DNA of 64,000 bases from Tuctoria greenei (lineage: Eukaryota > Streptophyta > Magnoliopsida > Poales > Poaceae). Where the stretch lies: the NCBI GenBank assembly GCA_036927565.1, contig JAYESD010000001.1:267727560-267791559 (forward strand). The letters are read 5' to 3'. Each line of letters begins with the position of its first letter. Position 1 is the first letter of the stretch. A model generated the notes under the pieces. It did no database searches. It worked only from the letters and a program-made list of their open reading frames with translations, and was not told where the DNA came from. The position numbers and the translations under genes were made by a program. Positions 33,977 to 46,304 of the stretch are shown here, piece after piece.

Positions 33977-34363
33977 CGTGTGAATCGCCACGGCCTCGGT
34001 AGAAGAGCAATAGACCCGCACAGGCAATGACATGAGGGCCCGGGTCACTCGACAAAGAAGGCAAGTCGGGTGGCTAACTATGCGGGAGGTAACTCGGCGG
34101 TTTCTGAAAAGGCAAAAGCAGCGGAAGTGCAGGAGCCACCTTGGGAACCACCGCAGTTAAAGCACGGTTGAAGGCGGAAGTCATGTCGTGCGGCGCCCTT
34201 CCAGTGCCTTCGCTTACCAGGAGGAGACGCGTCGCCACAACGGCAGGGACGTGTCACCCGGGGAACTGCCCAGAATTGGAATTGAAAGAGTTGCGCGGGA
34301 AGATAAGGAAGAAGACCCCACCTGCGGTATCGACGACTCTCCCAAGGTGGGCTCAGGGGCCAC
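33977..34363 (+). mobile_element. Gypsy-B internal 3' end
   Basis: Continues Gypsy-B after the Gypsy-C insertion. It resumes after the CGCGG duplication and runs to the 3' LTR. The purine-rich GGTGGGCTCAGGGGCCAC just before 34364 is the likely polypurine tract. No ORF with a known domain. Confidence 0.8.
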
Positions 34364-35406
34364 TGTCGGTACCCCGCAGACCGGGTACCCCTGCGCACAA
34401 GGAGAAAACGGCTAAGGACTCGGCCTCTACTAAAGAGGCTGAATCCGAGGCTGCCACGTCGTAGAGCAAAGGACCAGATCCTACCTCTCCGCCGGGGCAG
34501 GCTCCCGGGTTGACGCGTGGCTGGCTGAACTGGACCCTTGCCTCCCCGCTGAGGCGGGCTCTGGGGCTGCCACGTGGCCAATCGGAACCTCGAGGCCAGG
34601 CCTGCTTCCTTGCAAGGAAAGGCACCGGAACTACCACGTGGCAGCAGGGCTGAGCATCCACCCCTCCACACGGGTGGGCTCTGGATGCGCCATGTGGCCT
34701 TTACCATCGAGTGCTCGACTCCTCACAGAGGCAGGCTCCGGTGCAACCATGTGGCAGACGACCAACTCAGTGCAGTAGGAGGCCGCAGTAAAGGAAGGCG
34801 TGCGCCACTCCAACATGCATTAAAGTACGCGCGCCTTCCCCAGGCGAAGTGGAGTCGCACATGCGTAAGTCAAGGCTCCAGTGTTCTGTCTTGTACAAGT
34901 AGCCGGTACAGACCCACGCCGTAAGACGGACGAATGGGCCGTAAGGACAAGACGGGCGGGACGTGCACCGCCATCATGACCAACTATGTGTAGCCCTGGC
35001 GCACGACACGGCGGGACGGCGCATTGACGCCCCTAACAAAGGAAAGTAGATAGCATTTAATCCTAGATCTTGTATAGGATTTGGCTCTCCCCGGGACCAC
35101 CTGTCGGGCCCTGGGGCCCACCTTGTGACTGCAGAGTCCTTGAACTATAAAAGGACTAGGCAGACGACCTTTTGGAAGGGGATCGAAAAATCAGACTAAG
35201 ACTCATACACGCTCAAGCAAGGCAATACACAAACACTCCCATGGATGTAGGGTGTTACGCTCCGGCGGCCCGAACCACGTAAAACCCTCTGTGTTCACCA
35301 TCCTGTTGCGCTCAATCTCCTGGGACTAGCCCTCGTGAATCCAAAGAACCTCCGCAGGCTGCTCTCTAAGCAGGTCCGGGGGAAGTGTCATTTAAGACCT
35401 TCGACA
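34364..35406 (+). mobile_element. Gypsy-B 3' LTR, intact
   Basis: A 1,043-bp LTR starts TGTCGGTACCCCGCAGACC and ends CCTTCGACA. TATAAAAG is at 35146-35153. The next 5 bases, GCGAC (35407-35411), are the target duplication; the partner copy is not beside the 5' LTR body at 10.7 kb but at 42123-42127 (GTCGC), next to the displaced LTR start. This is key evidence for the inversion. Confidence 0.93.
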
Positions 35407-36179
35407 GCGACCTTCAAGCATTCCTAGACGCACATTGCAAAAACGAACAGGAATGAGCATTTTTATCTCCAACAAAGCATGGCAAAACATCTACACACAT
35501 TGCAAGAACGAACAGAGGAATGACAGCAACGATGAATGACCGGAAAATACAGGAAGGAAACGAGCGCTTACGGAAGGTGAGGGTGCGACGATTCCCAGCA
35601 AGGTCAGATCCGTCGTGGGGATGCGGTGACGTCGGTTGCTGCTTCAAGTCAGTCACTGGAGTCGGCAGTAGAAGAGATCCAGGCGGCGAGGGTCAAGGGC
35701 GGCAGCCGGCAGCGATAGGATGCGGGCGTCGTCACGACCAGCGCCGATGGGAGTGAGATGCAGGCTGCAGCCCTGCGGCGGCGGCGGGACCGAGGCTATG
35801 TTTTGAGGAAAGCACATGATTGCGCCATCGAAGCTATTGATGCCAATGTTCTAGGGTTAGTGGGACTCTCATGCGGCGGCAGCGGGACTCTCGCATGGGT
35901 GCTCTAGGGTTGCGCAAGGTGGAGAATACACGGTATTAGTGGGATGGACTGCGCGCCTGCACCGCTGAGCACCGGAAGCACAAGGTGATTAATGGGCTTT
36001 ACAGATTCGGGTGCCCAACGGGTGACTCGCGGGTAAAAAATCAAACCCGCACCCGCACCCGCAATATGTCCGGTCGGGTGCGGGTTAGACCCGCGGGTGA
36101 AAAGTTACACCCGAACCCGCACCCGACGGCTGCCAAACCCGATGGGTACCCGAACCCGTGGATTTTATTGCCATCACTA
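35407..36179 (-). mobile_element. Non-autonomous hAT element, part 1
   Basis: On the minus strand it starts TAGTGATGGCAATAAAATCC and is followed by subterminal CGGGTNCGGGT repeats. The 8 bases beyond it (36180-36187, GAGATGAG) are the complement of CTCATCTC, which also flanks part 2 at 42510-42517. This is the 8-bp target duplication and TAGNGATGGCAA terminus of hAT elements. No transposase is seen. Gypsy-B is inserted in it at GCGAC. Confidence 0.82.
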
Positions 36180-36586
36180 GAGATGAGTGATGTTGGGGAT
36201 ATTCACTTGCATTAGTTGCATTAGGTTGCATCGTTATTTATCTTGTGCATTGCATTTATATCTGTTTATTCCCGTATCAAAGGGTGATGTGGAGCTTCTT
36301 GAGTACTTTTGTACTCAAACGTTGTTGATTGATTGTTTTTCAGAGGATCCTGACTTCGTGCCGGAGGACTTTGAGTAGTGTCGCGTCCGCACCCAAGTTG
36401 TGTGTGATGGAACCATGAGCGACGACGAGCTACTAGTCTACGTGTTGATGTTCATTATATTTGCCTTGTCACTACTTGTAGTTTTTATCCATAAGACTAT
36501 GCCGTTGAAATAAATCTCTGTATGGTTGTGGTTCCACTTGTATTGTAATATTAGGTACCGAACTTTGTATTTGGTAATAATATTAC
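36180..36586 (+). mobile_element. Gypsy-A left LTR, fragment 2 (inverted relative to the other fragments)
   Basis: Reverse complement of the right-LTR sequence from about 50710 to 51116. It links the Copia 3' LTR (target duplication 36582-36586) to the hAT target duplication (36180-36187). Its orientation is opposite to fragments 1 and 3. Confidence 0.88.
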
Positions 36587-38404
36587 TGTAGGATCGAAGA
36601 GCAGGTGAAAATCTACCAGAGGGGGTGAATGGTAGATTAAAAAAATCTTACACGGCGGAAACAATGAAATCCCAACCCCTTCGGCAGAAAAACGATCTGT
36701 TAAAGAAATCGTATGTGAGACTAATCTAAATGTGTTTCACTGTGACAAAAGTGATATATATCAGAGAGAATCAAGTCACGAAGACGACACAACAAGAATC
36801 ACTCAAATACGTCGAGAGAAACTCAAGTTACGATTGAAAGATCGAACAAAGGTCAATCTGTCCTACCCGAGAAAAACAGTTTTGGAACGCTGCAAAGAAA
36901 CTCGGTAGATCAGAAACCACAAATATAATGACCGTGAAATTTTGATAGATGATAGATAATCAAGTTGTGAAGACAACTCAAAAAGAATTACGTCAATTGG
37001 ATCTGTAAAACTCGAGTTATAATAAAACCACCGACGAAAGGTAGTGCTGTGCAGAAACTCGACGAGTAAAACTTGTCTGGAACAAGTCGGACGAACAAGA
37101 CACAAAAGTTCCTTCAAACTAAGAATTTTATTGATCAAACCACAGGAAGAACATCCCCAAAGTCGTGTACCACGATCTCTGGCCTCCCTTGTTTATATAA
37201 CCAGCCCTTAGGCCAACCCAATCTCAACTAGGACTCTAATCCTACTCAAATCACGAATCAAAACTTTCCATAACTGCTTAGGACTCTTCTATACACAGAT
37301 AGAAGCAATCTTAAGACTTCCAAAAACCTTACGAATGTATCCCACATTCCTAAACAACTCAAATTCGTGACTCACACGAAATACTATCATAACCAACTCA
37401 AAACTTTCCATATTTGAGTCAAACACGACTCAACCGCAACCTGAGTCCATAACCTAGTCGGTTGGACCTTTCCGACCAATTCTTTACATACACATCTCTT
37501 CATCATGCCTTGGAACCATGCAGCCACGTCCATGCACTCCTTGCACAGTGCAAACATCTTCCAATGACGTCCATGATACCTTCATATGCATTGTTCTTGA
37601 TTCAAACATGCTGCGCAACCTCCCGATCAACTCAACCACAATTCCTCCCGAACTTGGTTGTTGAACCTCATCTTCTCTCTAAGACTAGTTCAATGGATAC
37701 CGTCACCAGCCATGTCTTGAACTCAAGCAATACCTGCACATGAACAAACAACTAATATTTCCGAGCACAAGTCCTCGACTTGACTCTCATTAGTTCTAAA
37801 ACTACAACATCTTACGTGAGCACTTCACATAAGCATGTTGCAAATCATAGCAAAATGATATCAACTATAACCACCAAAATACACTAAAAATTAGTAAAAG
37901 AATACTAAGCAAACTTTCTATAAGTGTAAAGCAAGTTTGAAACATTGCAAGATAAAAGCAGGAACATTGAGATCAAGCTCCGAACCTTGCCAAAGCTAAC
38001 CGAAGCTTGGGCCGGAGCTTACCAAAGCTAGTACAACCTAGCGCTGGAGCTTACCAAAGCTAGTACAACCTAGCGCTGGAGCTTTCCAAAGCTAGTCGGA
38101 ACTATTCAACCCAAAAGCCAGAGCTAGAAAAAACATGTCAGAGCTAACCAACATAAGTCGGACCTATCAAAACATATCGAAGCTTAACAACGACATGCCA
38201 TGACTATCAAAGATATGCCGGAGCTAAATACAAAGCTCACCGGAGCTACCAAAAACATATCGGACCTAGACAAAGAAAGTCGGACCTATTGTCGGACCTT
38301 GCAGAAGCTCGGAGCTAGAGTCGGACCTTGCTAAAAAGATGTTATGGCAGCATTCAAAACTTTTATTTTCAAAGCCAATGTATTCAGCACACATAGGTCT
38401 CACA
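36587..38404 (-). mobile_element. Copia (Sirevirus-type) 3' LTR
   Basis: Inverted copy of 6064-7880, 1,818 bp, running TGTGAGACC (at 38404) to CGATCCTACA (at 36587) on the minus strand. It diverges from the 5' copy by scattered substitutions. Confidence 0.92.
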
Positions 38405-39364
38405 ATATCTCCCTTGATAAATGCATTGGCAACACCACTTAAGATCCAAGCATTGGCTTATTCACATTAAAAGTTTTGAAAACAATTTCTTCCCCTTTGT
38501 AAAACAGAAATAAAATGAGAAAAAGAAATTCCCCCCTAAAAGGAATCGTGCCAAAAACAATTGTGAATATGTGCAATGTGTAATCAATTTCTCCCCCTTC
38601 CATACTTATCTTTAAAAATTCACATATTATCTCCCCCTTTGACAATGTATTCAACAAGTTTTGTAAGACAAATTTTAATTGTTATGAGCATATTATAACA
38701 TATACATATAAAACAAAGCTCATCCAAGTCATACTATCAAGTAACTTACACTATCACATCAATGAAATACATAAAGCAGTATAAGCCATGCTAGAGATCA
38801 AATGTAATTTTCAATTTAAGCAAGTCATGATATCACAAACTTAACTATTTCAAGACCTGAAAGCATAACACTTGTTGTTGTATTTTATTATTTTTCAAAG
38901 CACAAATTTTGATCATATGATATTTGCAAGAGATTATATGCGCATCTGCCTTATTCTAACCAATCAAGCCAAGCCTATGTCATTTGACAATCAGAAGCTT
39001 AAGGACATAGTTTTAGCCATACACAACTTCTTCCAAGTTCATATCTAAGTGCAATGATAAGCCATCTCAAAAGAAGAAGTGCGATGCATGTATGTTCTCT
39101 TGATCTTTTCTCAATTTATATTTGTTCATAAAAACTCAACATGTGAGTTGATTACTTGATTAGTTATTTATGATTAAAAGCACTTGTGAGCATGCAACAA
39201 GTTCAAAACAGCAAGAAAGTTTGACCATGACCAGATTTAGTGTAAGTAATTATTCCAATTACTAGACATGACAAAAACTACAAAATGTATAATACGAGTA
39301 ATGTAGTAAGAACTTTCAGCATGTAAAAGGAATCACAAAGTCATATATGTATGAAATACTATGT
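38405..39364 (-). other. Copia 3' non-coding region with repeated polypurine tracts
   Basis: About 960 bp between RNase H and the 3' LTR with no coding capacity. On the minus strand A/G-rich tracts recur at 38408-38415, 38488-38499, 38529-38541, 38591-38600, 38631-38640 and 39416-39424 (AAAGGGGGAG type). Multiple PPT copies upstream of the 3' LTR are a described Sirevirus trait. Confidence 0.7.
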
Positions 39365-40003
39365 TCATATTATTTTAATTTCAGATTCACACATAGACTT
39401 CTCAAGTTTGAAAACTCCCCCTCTAATTAAGCCATAAGGATGCATAACCCCTATTTTACTACGAATAAAACAAAAACGAGTGAAATCCAAAGATTTTGTA
39501 AAAATATCAGCCAATTGTTGTCCGGTATCTACATGGTGAAGCACAATATTTCCTTTTTCAACATTATCACAGAGAAAGTGATACCTAATGTCAATGTGCT
39601 TAGTTCTAGAATGTTGCACGGGGTTTTTAGCAATGCAAATGGCACTAGTGTTACCACAGAACAGTGGAACACTATCTAGATCAACCCCATAGTCCTTAAG
39701 TGTTTGAACAATCCAAAGAATTTGTGAGCAAGCACTAGCGGCAGCTATATATTCAGATTCAGATGTGGATTGTGCAACTGAGTTTTGTTTTCTAGAGGAC
39801 CAAGCAACAAGTGAATTACCAAGAAAATGACAAGCACCAGAAGTACTTTTCCTATCAGTCCTACAACCCCCAAAATCAGCATCCGAAAAAGATTTCAAGG
39901 TAACGGTTGAGGAAGAAGGAAGAAAAATGCCAAATTCTTGAGTTCCATGTAAGTACCTTAGAATCTTTTTGATGGCTTGATGATGTAAAGCAAGTGGAGA
40001 GGC
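39365..40003 (-). pseudogene. Copia RNase H
   Basis: Open from 39898 to 39365: FSDADFGGCRTDRKSTSG, then WSSRKQNSVAQSTSESEY and DIRYHFLCDNVEKGNI, the standard end of a Copia Pol. It degrades RNA in the RNA-DNA hybrid. A break at about 39900-40003 separates it from RT. Confidence 0.9.
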
Positions 40004-40906
40004 TTAAAAATGTGCACAAAGACATACGCTGAATTGTATGTTCGGTCTTGATGTCGTGAGGTACAAAAGTGATCCGATCATGCTTCTATATTCTTGTTGC
40101 TCCACGGGTTCACCATCTTCATCAAGTTCAAGTGTTGTTGATGTTCCCATTGGTGTCCGAAGAGGCTTGCTTTTGTCCATGTTTAAGCGCCTTAGGAGGT
40201 CTTTTGTATACTTCGTTTGATGCACAAAGGTACCCTCCTTGGTTTGCTTGATTTGTAGCCCCAAAAAGTATGTGAGTTCTCCTATCATACTCATCTCAAA
40301 TTTTGTACTCATCATAGCTGAAAACTTGGACACAAGATCATGAGAAGCACAATCAAAGATAATATCATCCACATACACTTGAACAAATAATGAGTCATTG
40401 CCATGCTTAAGCAAAAAAAAGAGTTTTATCAACCTTGCCCATGGTAAACCCCTTTTCAAGTAAGAATGTTTTTAACCTATCATACCATGCTCTAGGGGCT
40501 TGTTTGAGACCGTACAAGGCTTTGGACAGTTTGTAAACATGATTAGGAAAATCTAAATTTTCAAAACCCGTGGTTGTTTGACATAAACCTCCTCATCTAT
40601 GTAGCCATTAAGAAAAGCACTTTTAACATCCATTTGATAAAAATTAAAACCTTTAGATGCAGCAAAAGCTAACAAAATTCTTATGGCTTCTAATCTAGCA
40701 ACAGGAGCAAAAGTTTCATCAAAATCTAGACCTTCAACTTGAGTGAAACCTTGAGCAACCAACCTAGACTTATTTCTAACCACAACCCCATCCTCACTTT
40801 GTTTATTTTTAAACACCCATTTAGTTCCAATTAAAGTGTAACCTTGAGGTGGAGGTACAAGTTTCCAAACATTATTTCTTTCAAAATTTTCTAACTCTTC
40901 TTGCAT
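40004..40906 (-). pseudogene. Copia reverse transcriptase (frameshifted)
   Basis: Two frames: 40906-40553 has [20 protein letters not shown] and [20 protein letters not shown]; 40459-40004 has VYVDDIIF with the YVDD catalytic motif and LTYFLGLQIKQ. The break is at about 40460-40550. Confidence 0.9.
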
Positions 40907-42076
40907 GGCAATAATCTAAGATTCATTAGTGAGTGTGTGTGATATCATTGGGTTCAAAAGAAGCAACAAAAGCAGAATGACCATGAGAGTTTGGATCACA
41001 AAACCTGGACCGTGTGACTCGTTCGTGCAAGCTTCAAATAATTTGTTGTGGAGATGACTTTTGAGAACCTGGTGGGAGTGGACACTTCACAAACTTCTTC
41101 TTCTTCTTCATGTTCATCACAAATCGATGAGCTTGTGACTTGAGGAGGATCTGGACCAACAATGGTGGTCGTCGGTGTTAGCTATGAATCAAAATCAGGA
41201 GCTGGAACAATGTCATTAGCTGCTGAATTTTCGGACAACGGCACCACTTCTTCCTTATCTTCAACAAAAATGCTCTCCCCCTGCGGATATGGATCCGGAC
41301 CTGCAATGTTTGAGCTAGTACTTGTGCTAGATTCATCAAAAGACACCTCACAAGTCTCCACAATTTTGTTAGTGTCAAGTAAAAGCACATGGTAGCCTCT
41401 AGTATGAGATGGATAACCAAGAAACATGCCATCAATCGATCTAGGTTCAAATTTATCAAGATTACCATGTTTCTTAACAAAGCATTTGCAACCAAAAACC
41501 CGAAAGTGTGTAACACTAGGCCTATGTCCAAACCGGAGCTCATATGGTGTTTTGCCTAGCTTAGTGCGCAAGAAAACTCGATTTGAAACATAACAAGCAG
41601 TTGCAATCGCATCAGCCCAAAATTTCCTAGGAGTTTGATATTCATCAAGCATAATCCTAGCCATATCAACTAAGGTTATGTTCTTTCTTTCTACAACACC
41701 GTTTTGTTGAGGTACATATAGTGAAGAAAATTGATGATCTATTCCATTTTCAGCACAAAAGTGATCAAAAGATTGATTTTTAAATTCGGTTTCGTTATCA
41801 CTTGTAATTGCTTTTAAAGATCCTGGGTGATCAATTGATAATCTAAGAAATAAAGTTCTAAAGTAACTAAAAGCTTCATTCTTAGATGTCATAAAGTAAA
41901 CCCAAGAGTATCTTGAATAATCATCAATAATAACAAGAACATACCATTTACCTCTGAAGGATTGAAGACGTGATGGTCCTACGGTGTCAAGGTGCAAAAG
42001 TTGACCTGGTTCAATTGTCATGATCATTGTGAGAGGAGTATGTGAACCTGCAATCATCTTAGCATGTCTACAAGCT
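40907..42076 (-). pseudogene. Copia integrase
   Basis: From 42076 downwards: ACRHAKMIAGSHTPL, the end of the pre-integrase zinc site, then the core with LLHLDTVGPSR (first Asp), ITSDNETEFKN (second Asp) and PQQNGVVERKN (Glu), and a C-terminal extension with YELRFGHRPSVTHFRVFGCK. Open to 41182, degenerate between 40910 and 41180. The N-terminal side is cut at the inversion breakpoint. Confidence 0.92.
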
Positions 42077-42077
42077 G
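42076..42077. other. Right breakpoint of the 31.3-kb inversion
   Basis: Copia integrase sequence (plus strand ...CTACAAGCT) abuts the inverted start of the Gypsy-B LTR (GTTTTCTCCTTGTGCG). The frame across it is accidentally open, so translation gives a false fusion of LTR and integrase. Confidence 0.85.
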
Positions 42078-42122
42078 TTTTCTCCTTGTGCGCGGGGGTA
42101 CCCGGTCTGCGGGGTACCGACA
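42077..42122 (-). mobile_element. First 46 bp of the Gypsy-B 5' LTR, displaced
   Basis: Minus strand TGTCGGTACCCCGCAGACC... to GAGAAAAC, matching 34364-34409 with one or two changes. Flanked by GTCGC (42123-42127), complement of the GCGAC next to the 3' LTR. Confidence 0.9.
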
Positions 42123-42509
42123 GTCGCCCAGGATCGTTGAGGTCATCCATCATTGTTAAATCTGTTGACTGTTACCTTTGATGTAATGACAGCAATGTTG
42201 CGTGCATTCTTGTTGAACTGGGTCTCAATTGTGACTATTTGTAGCAGTCTGAGTCTGAATCGTGACTATTTATGCCTGGTTCAGTCTGTTTTTTTGTCAA
42301 TTTATGAAGAAAATTGTAACATTTGATGTTTCTATCAACTGCTGTTGTAAACCCGACGGGTACCCGAAACCCGCCCGAAACCCGACGGGTGCGGGTGTAA
42401 AATTTTACCCGCGGGTCCGGGTGCGGGTTTGAAAATGCACCCACCACATTTTTTGATTCGGGCGGGTTTTCGAGCCATCCGACCCGAACCCGACCCGTTG
42501 CCATCCCTA
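42123..42509 (-). mobile_element. Non-autonomous hAT element, part 2
   Basis: Ends on the plus strand ...CGTTGCCATCCCTA, so from the minus side it starts TAGGGATGGCAACGGG, pairing with TAGTGATGGCAA of part 1. It has dense (A)CCCGC/GCGGGT subterminal repeats (42350-42495). CTCATCTC follows at 42510-42517. Parts 1 and 2 together are about 1.15 kb. Confidence 0.82.
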
Positions 42510-44601
42510 CTCATCTCAATCTCACCATAGGTGGTTTTCTAGTTGTTGGGACCACACCATAAACCATACTATACCGAGGACACGACCATTCGAATGGATT
42601 TTACACTCTGCAGAGGTTGTATGCTGTACCCACATGCACGGACCATCAAAGACAACCCGACATAACTAACACCCAGTCGAAACATCACCCAGATCAGTCA
42701 CCCCCAACCCAGTATCAATATCATCAGTGAGCTCAATAATATCTCAATAAAACTCTCTCTCCAACATGGACGACAGCCGGGCTAGCCACCGGGATTAGGC
42801 TAAGCCCCGCCAATACAGGGACATGTGGTCGTACTGAAAGGAAGTTAGGTGAGATGTCAAAACAACTCGATCCTTAAGGCACACCAGGGCAACCTCCATA
42901 CACACAACGCAAGCCTACCCTCATGATAGGACTCGCTGTAAATCTACCACCACGGTAGCACATACACCAACACTCACCCATCTGCCCTGGTCAAAAATCA
43001 TGCATACTCTCGTCAACTATACCAACCATACAACATCCAAGAGACAACATCATCCTACATAACCTCATCATATCAATATGCAACAACAGAAACTAACAAG
43101 GCTCCACTCTATCACTCGACGCTCAACAAATGTAATAACATAGTCTACTGGCCACAATAGATAAACATCACATAGGTGTGATATGATCAAAAAGGGATAG
43201 ATGAAACTTGCCTTCGCTACCGTCTGCGGCGTTGTGCTCCTGCTCAGCTGGCTCCTCCGAGTTCTCCTCCGACACTGGGTCTATCCCGGCAATGGCCACA
43301 CAAGCAAACAAGCAAGACATACATAATCAACACATAATATAATTTCATGTGTATTGAATAGATTATTAACTTATATGAATTTTAGAGGAAAAATTGGATT
43401 AAACGGAGGTTGGATGGGTGAAATATGGATTTTATAAGGTGGAGTGGAATCAATTATGAAAATTAATTAAGGAATTTGGTTCAAGGGTCTGGAGCGGAGC
43501 TCCCAGCCCTCACGTGGCTTGGGTCTGGTCCATGGGCCCACTGCTCGGTTCAAGGGCTCATAGACTGGTGTTGTTTGTGGGTGGAGTGGCTGACTGGTGG
43601 AAACCAGAGCCTTTATTTCTTTTCTTCCCAGGTAGTCCATCAGAGCCCTTTGTCTACCTCCGTTCTTTTCTCTCTGTTACCATAGAAAGCTATTGGACCT
43701 CAAATCGGATGGGAAAAAGGGAAAAGGGTGGCTAGGGAATGGGGTACTGGAGGTCTGGACCACTGCCAGTTAGATTTGGGCATCAATTTAGGACTAGGTC
43801 ATGGAGAATAGGGTGGATATGAGAGGACACGACCATGCGACCGGAGCTTGCAGGAGGGGAAAGAGGAGGAAGGGGACGGAAGCTGCTCACCTGTGCGCGT
43901 TTGCCGTCGGTGCTAAAGCGAGGAGCAGCCGATGCGCTCAATCTATAGGCAGGGGAAAGGTGGTTGCCGACCGGTCTCGACGGAGGTCGGTCGGGCGCAG
44001 TAATTGCGCCGTACAAGCACGCCGAACTCGGTCAGAGCAGGGTCGCAGCGCTGCCTGATGTGTCGCATCAACTGGTCGTCAGCTAGCGGTGTGCCCGCAC
44101 GGCTGCCCAGGCGGTGGTGGCCGTCGTCGTCGTTGCGCGAGAGAAGCGGATAGTTAGCAGTCTCTTCACCTGAGCATTGGTCGACGACATGAATGCACCG
44201 TACACATTCGGGAGCGTTCTCGGGGAGGTGAGAAGGAGCAGGGATGGAGGGAAGTAAGCTTGGTTGCTTGCTGTCGTGTGCTCATGGTGTTCTAGTTAGA
44301 GACGCGTTTCTGTTTGGGTAGGGGAAGAAGAAAGGTGCAAGGACATTTTTGTGATTAAGGCAAAGAAGAAGGGGGTGGGTGAAAATGCACCAGTCTTGCC
44401 TGATGCAGAGAGCAAGTGGCGTGTAGCTGGGAGAAGATGCAGGATCTTTGTGCGTTTATGGAAAAGGAGAAAGGGGATGTTCGTAAAATGTTTGGGCTGA
44501 CTATGTACAGGGAGAGAACGTGGGTAGCTAACCTTGCTCGATTCTCATGAAGCCATGGGTCAGGGATAGAACGTGGGTGGCTTCGAGCTCATTCACTTTG
44601 C

Positions 44602-44660
<59 letters not shown>

Positions 44661-44774
44661 TTCTATTATTTTATTATATAATTAGTATTAATATTTTCTT
44701 TAACTTGAGCATTGTTTATTCATATCTCTGTGATTAGTTCAATTTAGTAGAACGAGAAAAATTAGGGCGTTACA
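42510..44774 (-). mobile_element. Gypsy-A left (3') LTR, fragment 3
   Basis: Matches 51109-53387 of the right LTR to the end, GGGCGTTACA. The three fragments (41 + about 400 + 2,265 bp) add up to the length of the intact right LTR. Divergence from the right copy is clear throughout. Confidence 0.9.
44602..44658 (+). repeat. (ATT)n microsatellite in Gypsy-A left LTR
   Basis: About 57 bp of pure TAT/ATT repeat. The same site in the right LTR has about 81 bp (53213-53293). Confidence 0.95.
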
Positions 44775-44825
44775 GACCTACCTCACTTAGGTGGAATCTC
44801 GTCTTCGAGATTCGGCTGGTCTTCG

Positions 44826-46304
44826 AAAAGATGGGGAAACTTGGCGCGAATCGCATCCTCTCTTTCTCATGTAGCTTCGGCCTCTGAGTGTCTACTCCAC
44901 TGGACATGACAAAGCTTGACGGAGTTTGTCCTTGTTCTTGGAGTAACGATATCCAAAATCTTCACGGGCACCTCCCGGTAATGCAGATCATCTTGCAAGT
45001 CCAAGGTGTCCCGTACCACTTGTTCCTCGGGCACCCGTAGGCACTTCCTCATCTGGGACACATGAAAGACGTTGTGTACGCTTGACATTTCCTCGGGTAG
45101 CTGGATCATGTAGGCAACTGCTTCTATCCTTTTTAAGAACCAGAAAAGGACCAATATACCGTGGTGCTAACTTCCCGCGCACTTGGAATCTACGAGTCCC
45201 ACGGATCGGAGACACCTTCAAGTACACGTGATCCCCGACTTCAAAGCTAAGCTTACGCCTCCTCTTGTCGGCGTAGCTTATCTGGCGTGACTGAGCTTCC
45301 TTTAAGTTTGCCCGGATCTCTGCTACCTTGTCTTCTTCTTCCAAGATAAAATTCGGTCGTTCTATAATACGGTCTCCAATGTCTGACCACATAAGTGGAG
45401 TCCGACACTTCCTTCCATAGAGAGCTTAAAACGGTGACATCTTGATGCTGTTTTGATAACTGTTATTATAAGATAACTCAACATATGGTAGACTATCTTC
45501 CCAGTCCTTGCCATAGGTGAGAACAGTGCCTCTTAACATATCCTCCAAAATTTGATTGATCCTTTCTGTCTGACCATCAGTTTGAGGGTGATATGCCGAG
45601 CTAAAATCCAACTTAGTACCAAGTGATTTCTGTAGACTTTTCCAAAATCTCGACGTGAACTGGGTACCTCTGTCTGAGACTATCCTCGAGGGCACGTCGT
45701 GTAGCTTCATAATACGGTCTATGTATAATTGGCCAGCTTGTCTCCACTGTAGGTAGTGCGTACAGGAATAAAGTGTGCAACCTTCGTAAGACGGTCGACC
45801 ACTACCCACATGGAGTTGTTACCATTATTGGTTCTTGATAACCCCATGATAAAATCCATCCCTACTTCATCCCATTTCCAAACGGGAATCGGTAAGGGTT
45901 GTAGTAGGCCACTTGACTTCTGATGCTCAGCTTTGACTCTCTGACACACGTCACAGCAGGCCACAAATCTTGCTATGTCTAGCAATCCACCAATACTTCT
46001 GCATGAGATCCAAGTACATCTTGGTGGCTCCAATGTGGATAGAGTATGCAGAGTTATGGGCTTCATCCATAATAGTGTCCCGGTAGTGTCTGGGTGCAGG
46101 CACACATAATCGTTTCTTGAACCATAATATTCCATCTCTATCAACTTTAAAATCTGGGGCCTGGCCTTCACCGGTTTGTTCCTTGAACTCCATCAACTTC
46201 TCATCATCATGTTGAGCCTTCTTGATTTGTTCATCTAGAACAGGCTGAACACTAAGGTTGTAGTTGTATGAGTGAGGTACCACACTTAAGTTCAACCTCA
46301 TCAT
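44826..46304 (-). pseudogene. Gypsy-A integrase and chromodomain (broken)
   Basis: Pieces in several frames: the zinc-binding end [19 protein letters not shown] (about 45955-45900), core MDFIMGLSRTNNGN and VSDRGTQFTSRFW, HPQTDGQTERINQILEDML, then the GPY/F region (VGDHVYLKVSPIRGTRRFQV) and a chromodomain (VPVKILDIVTPRTRTNS, HVQWSRHSEAEAT, about 44980-44870). The chromodomain directs insertion to chromatin with repressive marks in this family. Frameshifts near 45780, 45400 and 45130. Confidence 0.87.

Noticed and set aside
41182..42153. Open frame that fuses LTR-like residues to Copia integrase
   Set aside because: The first 25 or so codons are inverted Gypsy-B LTR and hAT sequence; the fusion is an accident of the inversion breakpoint, not a gene.
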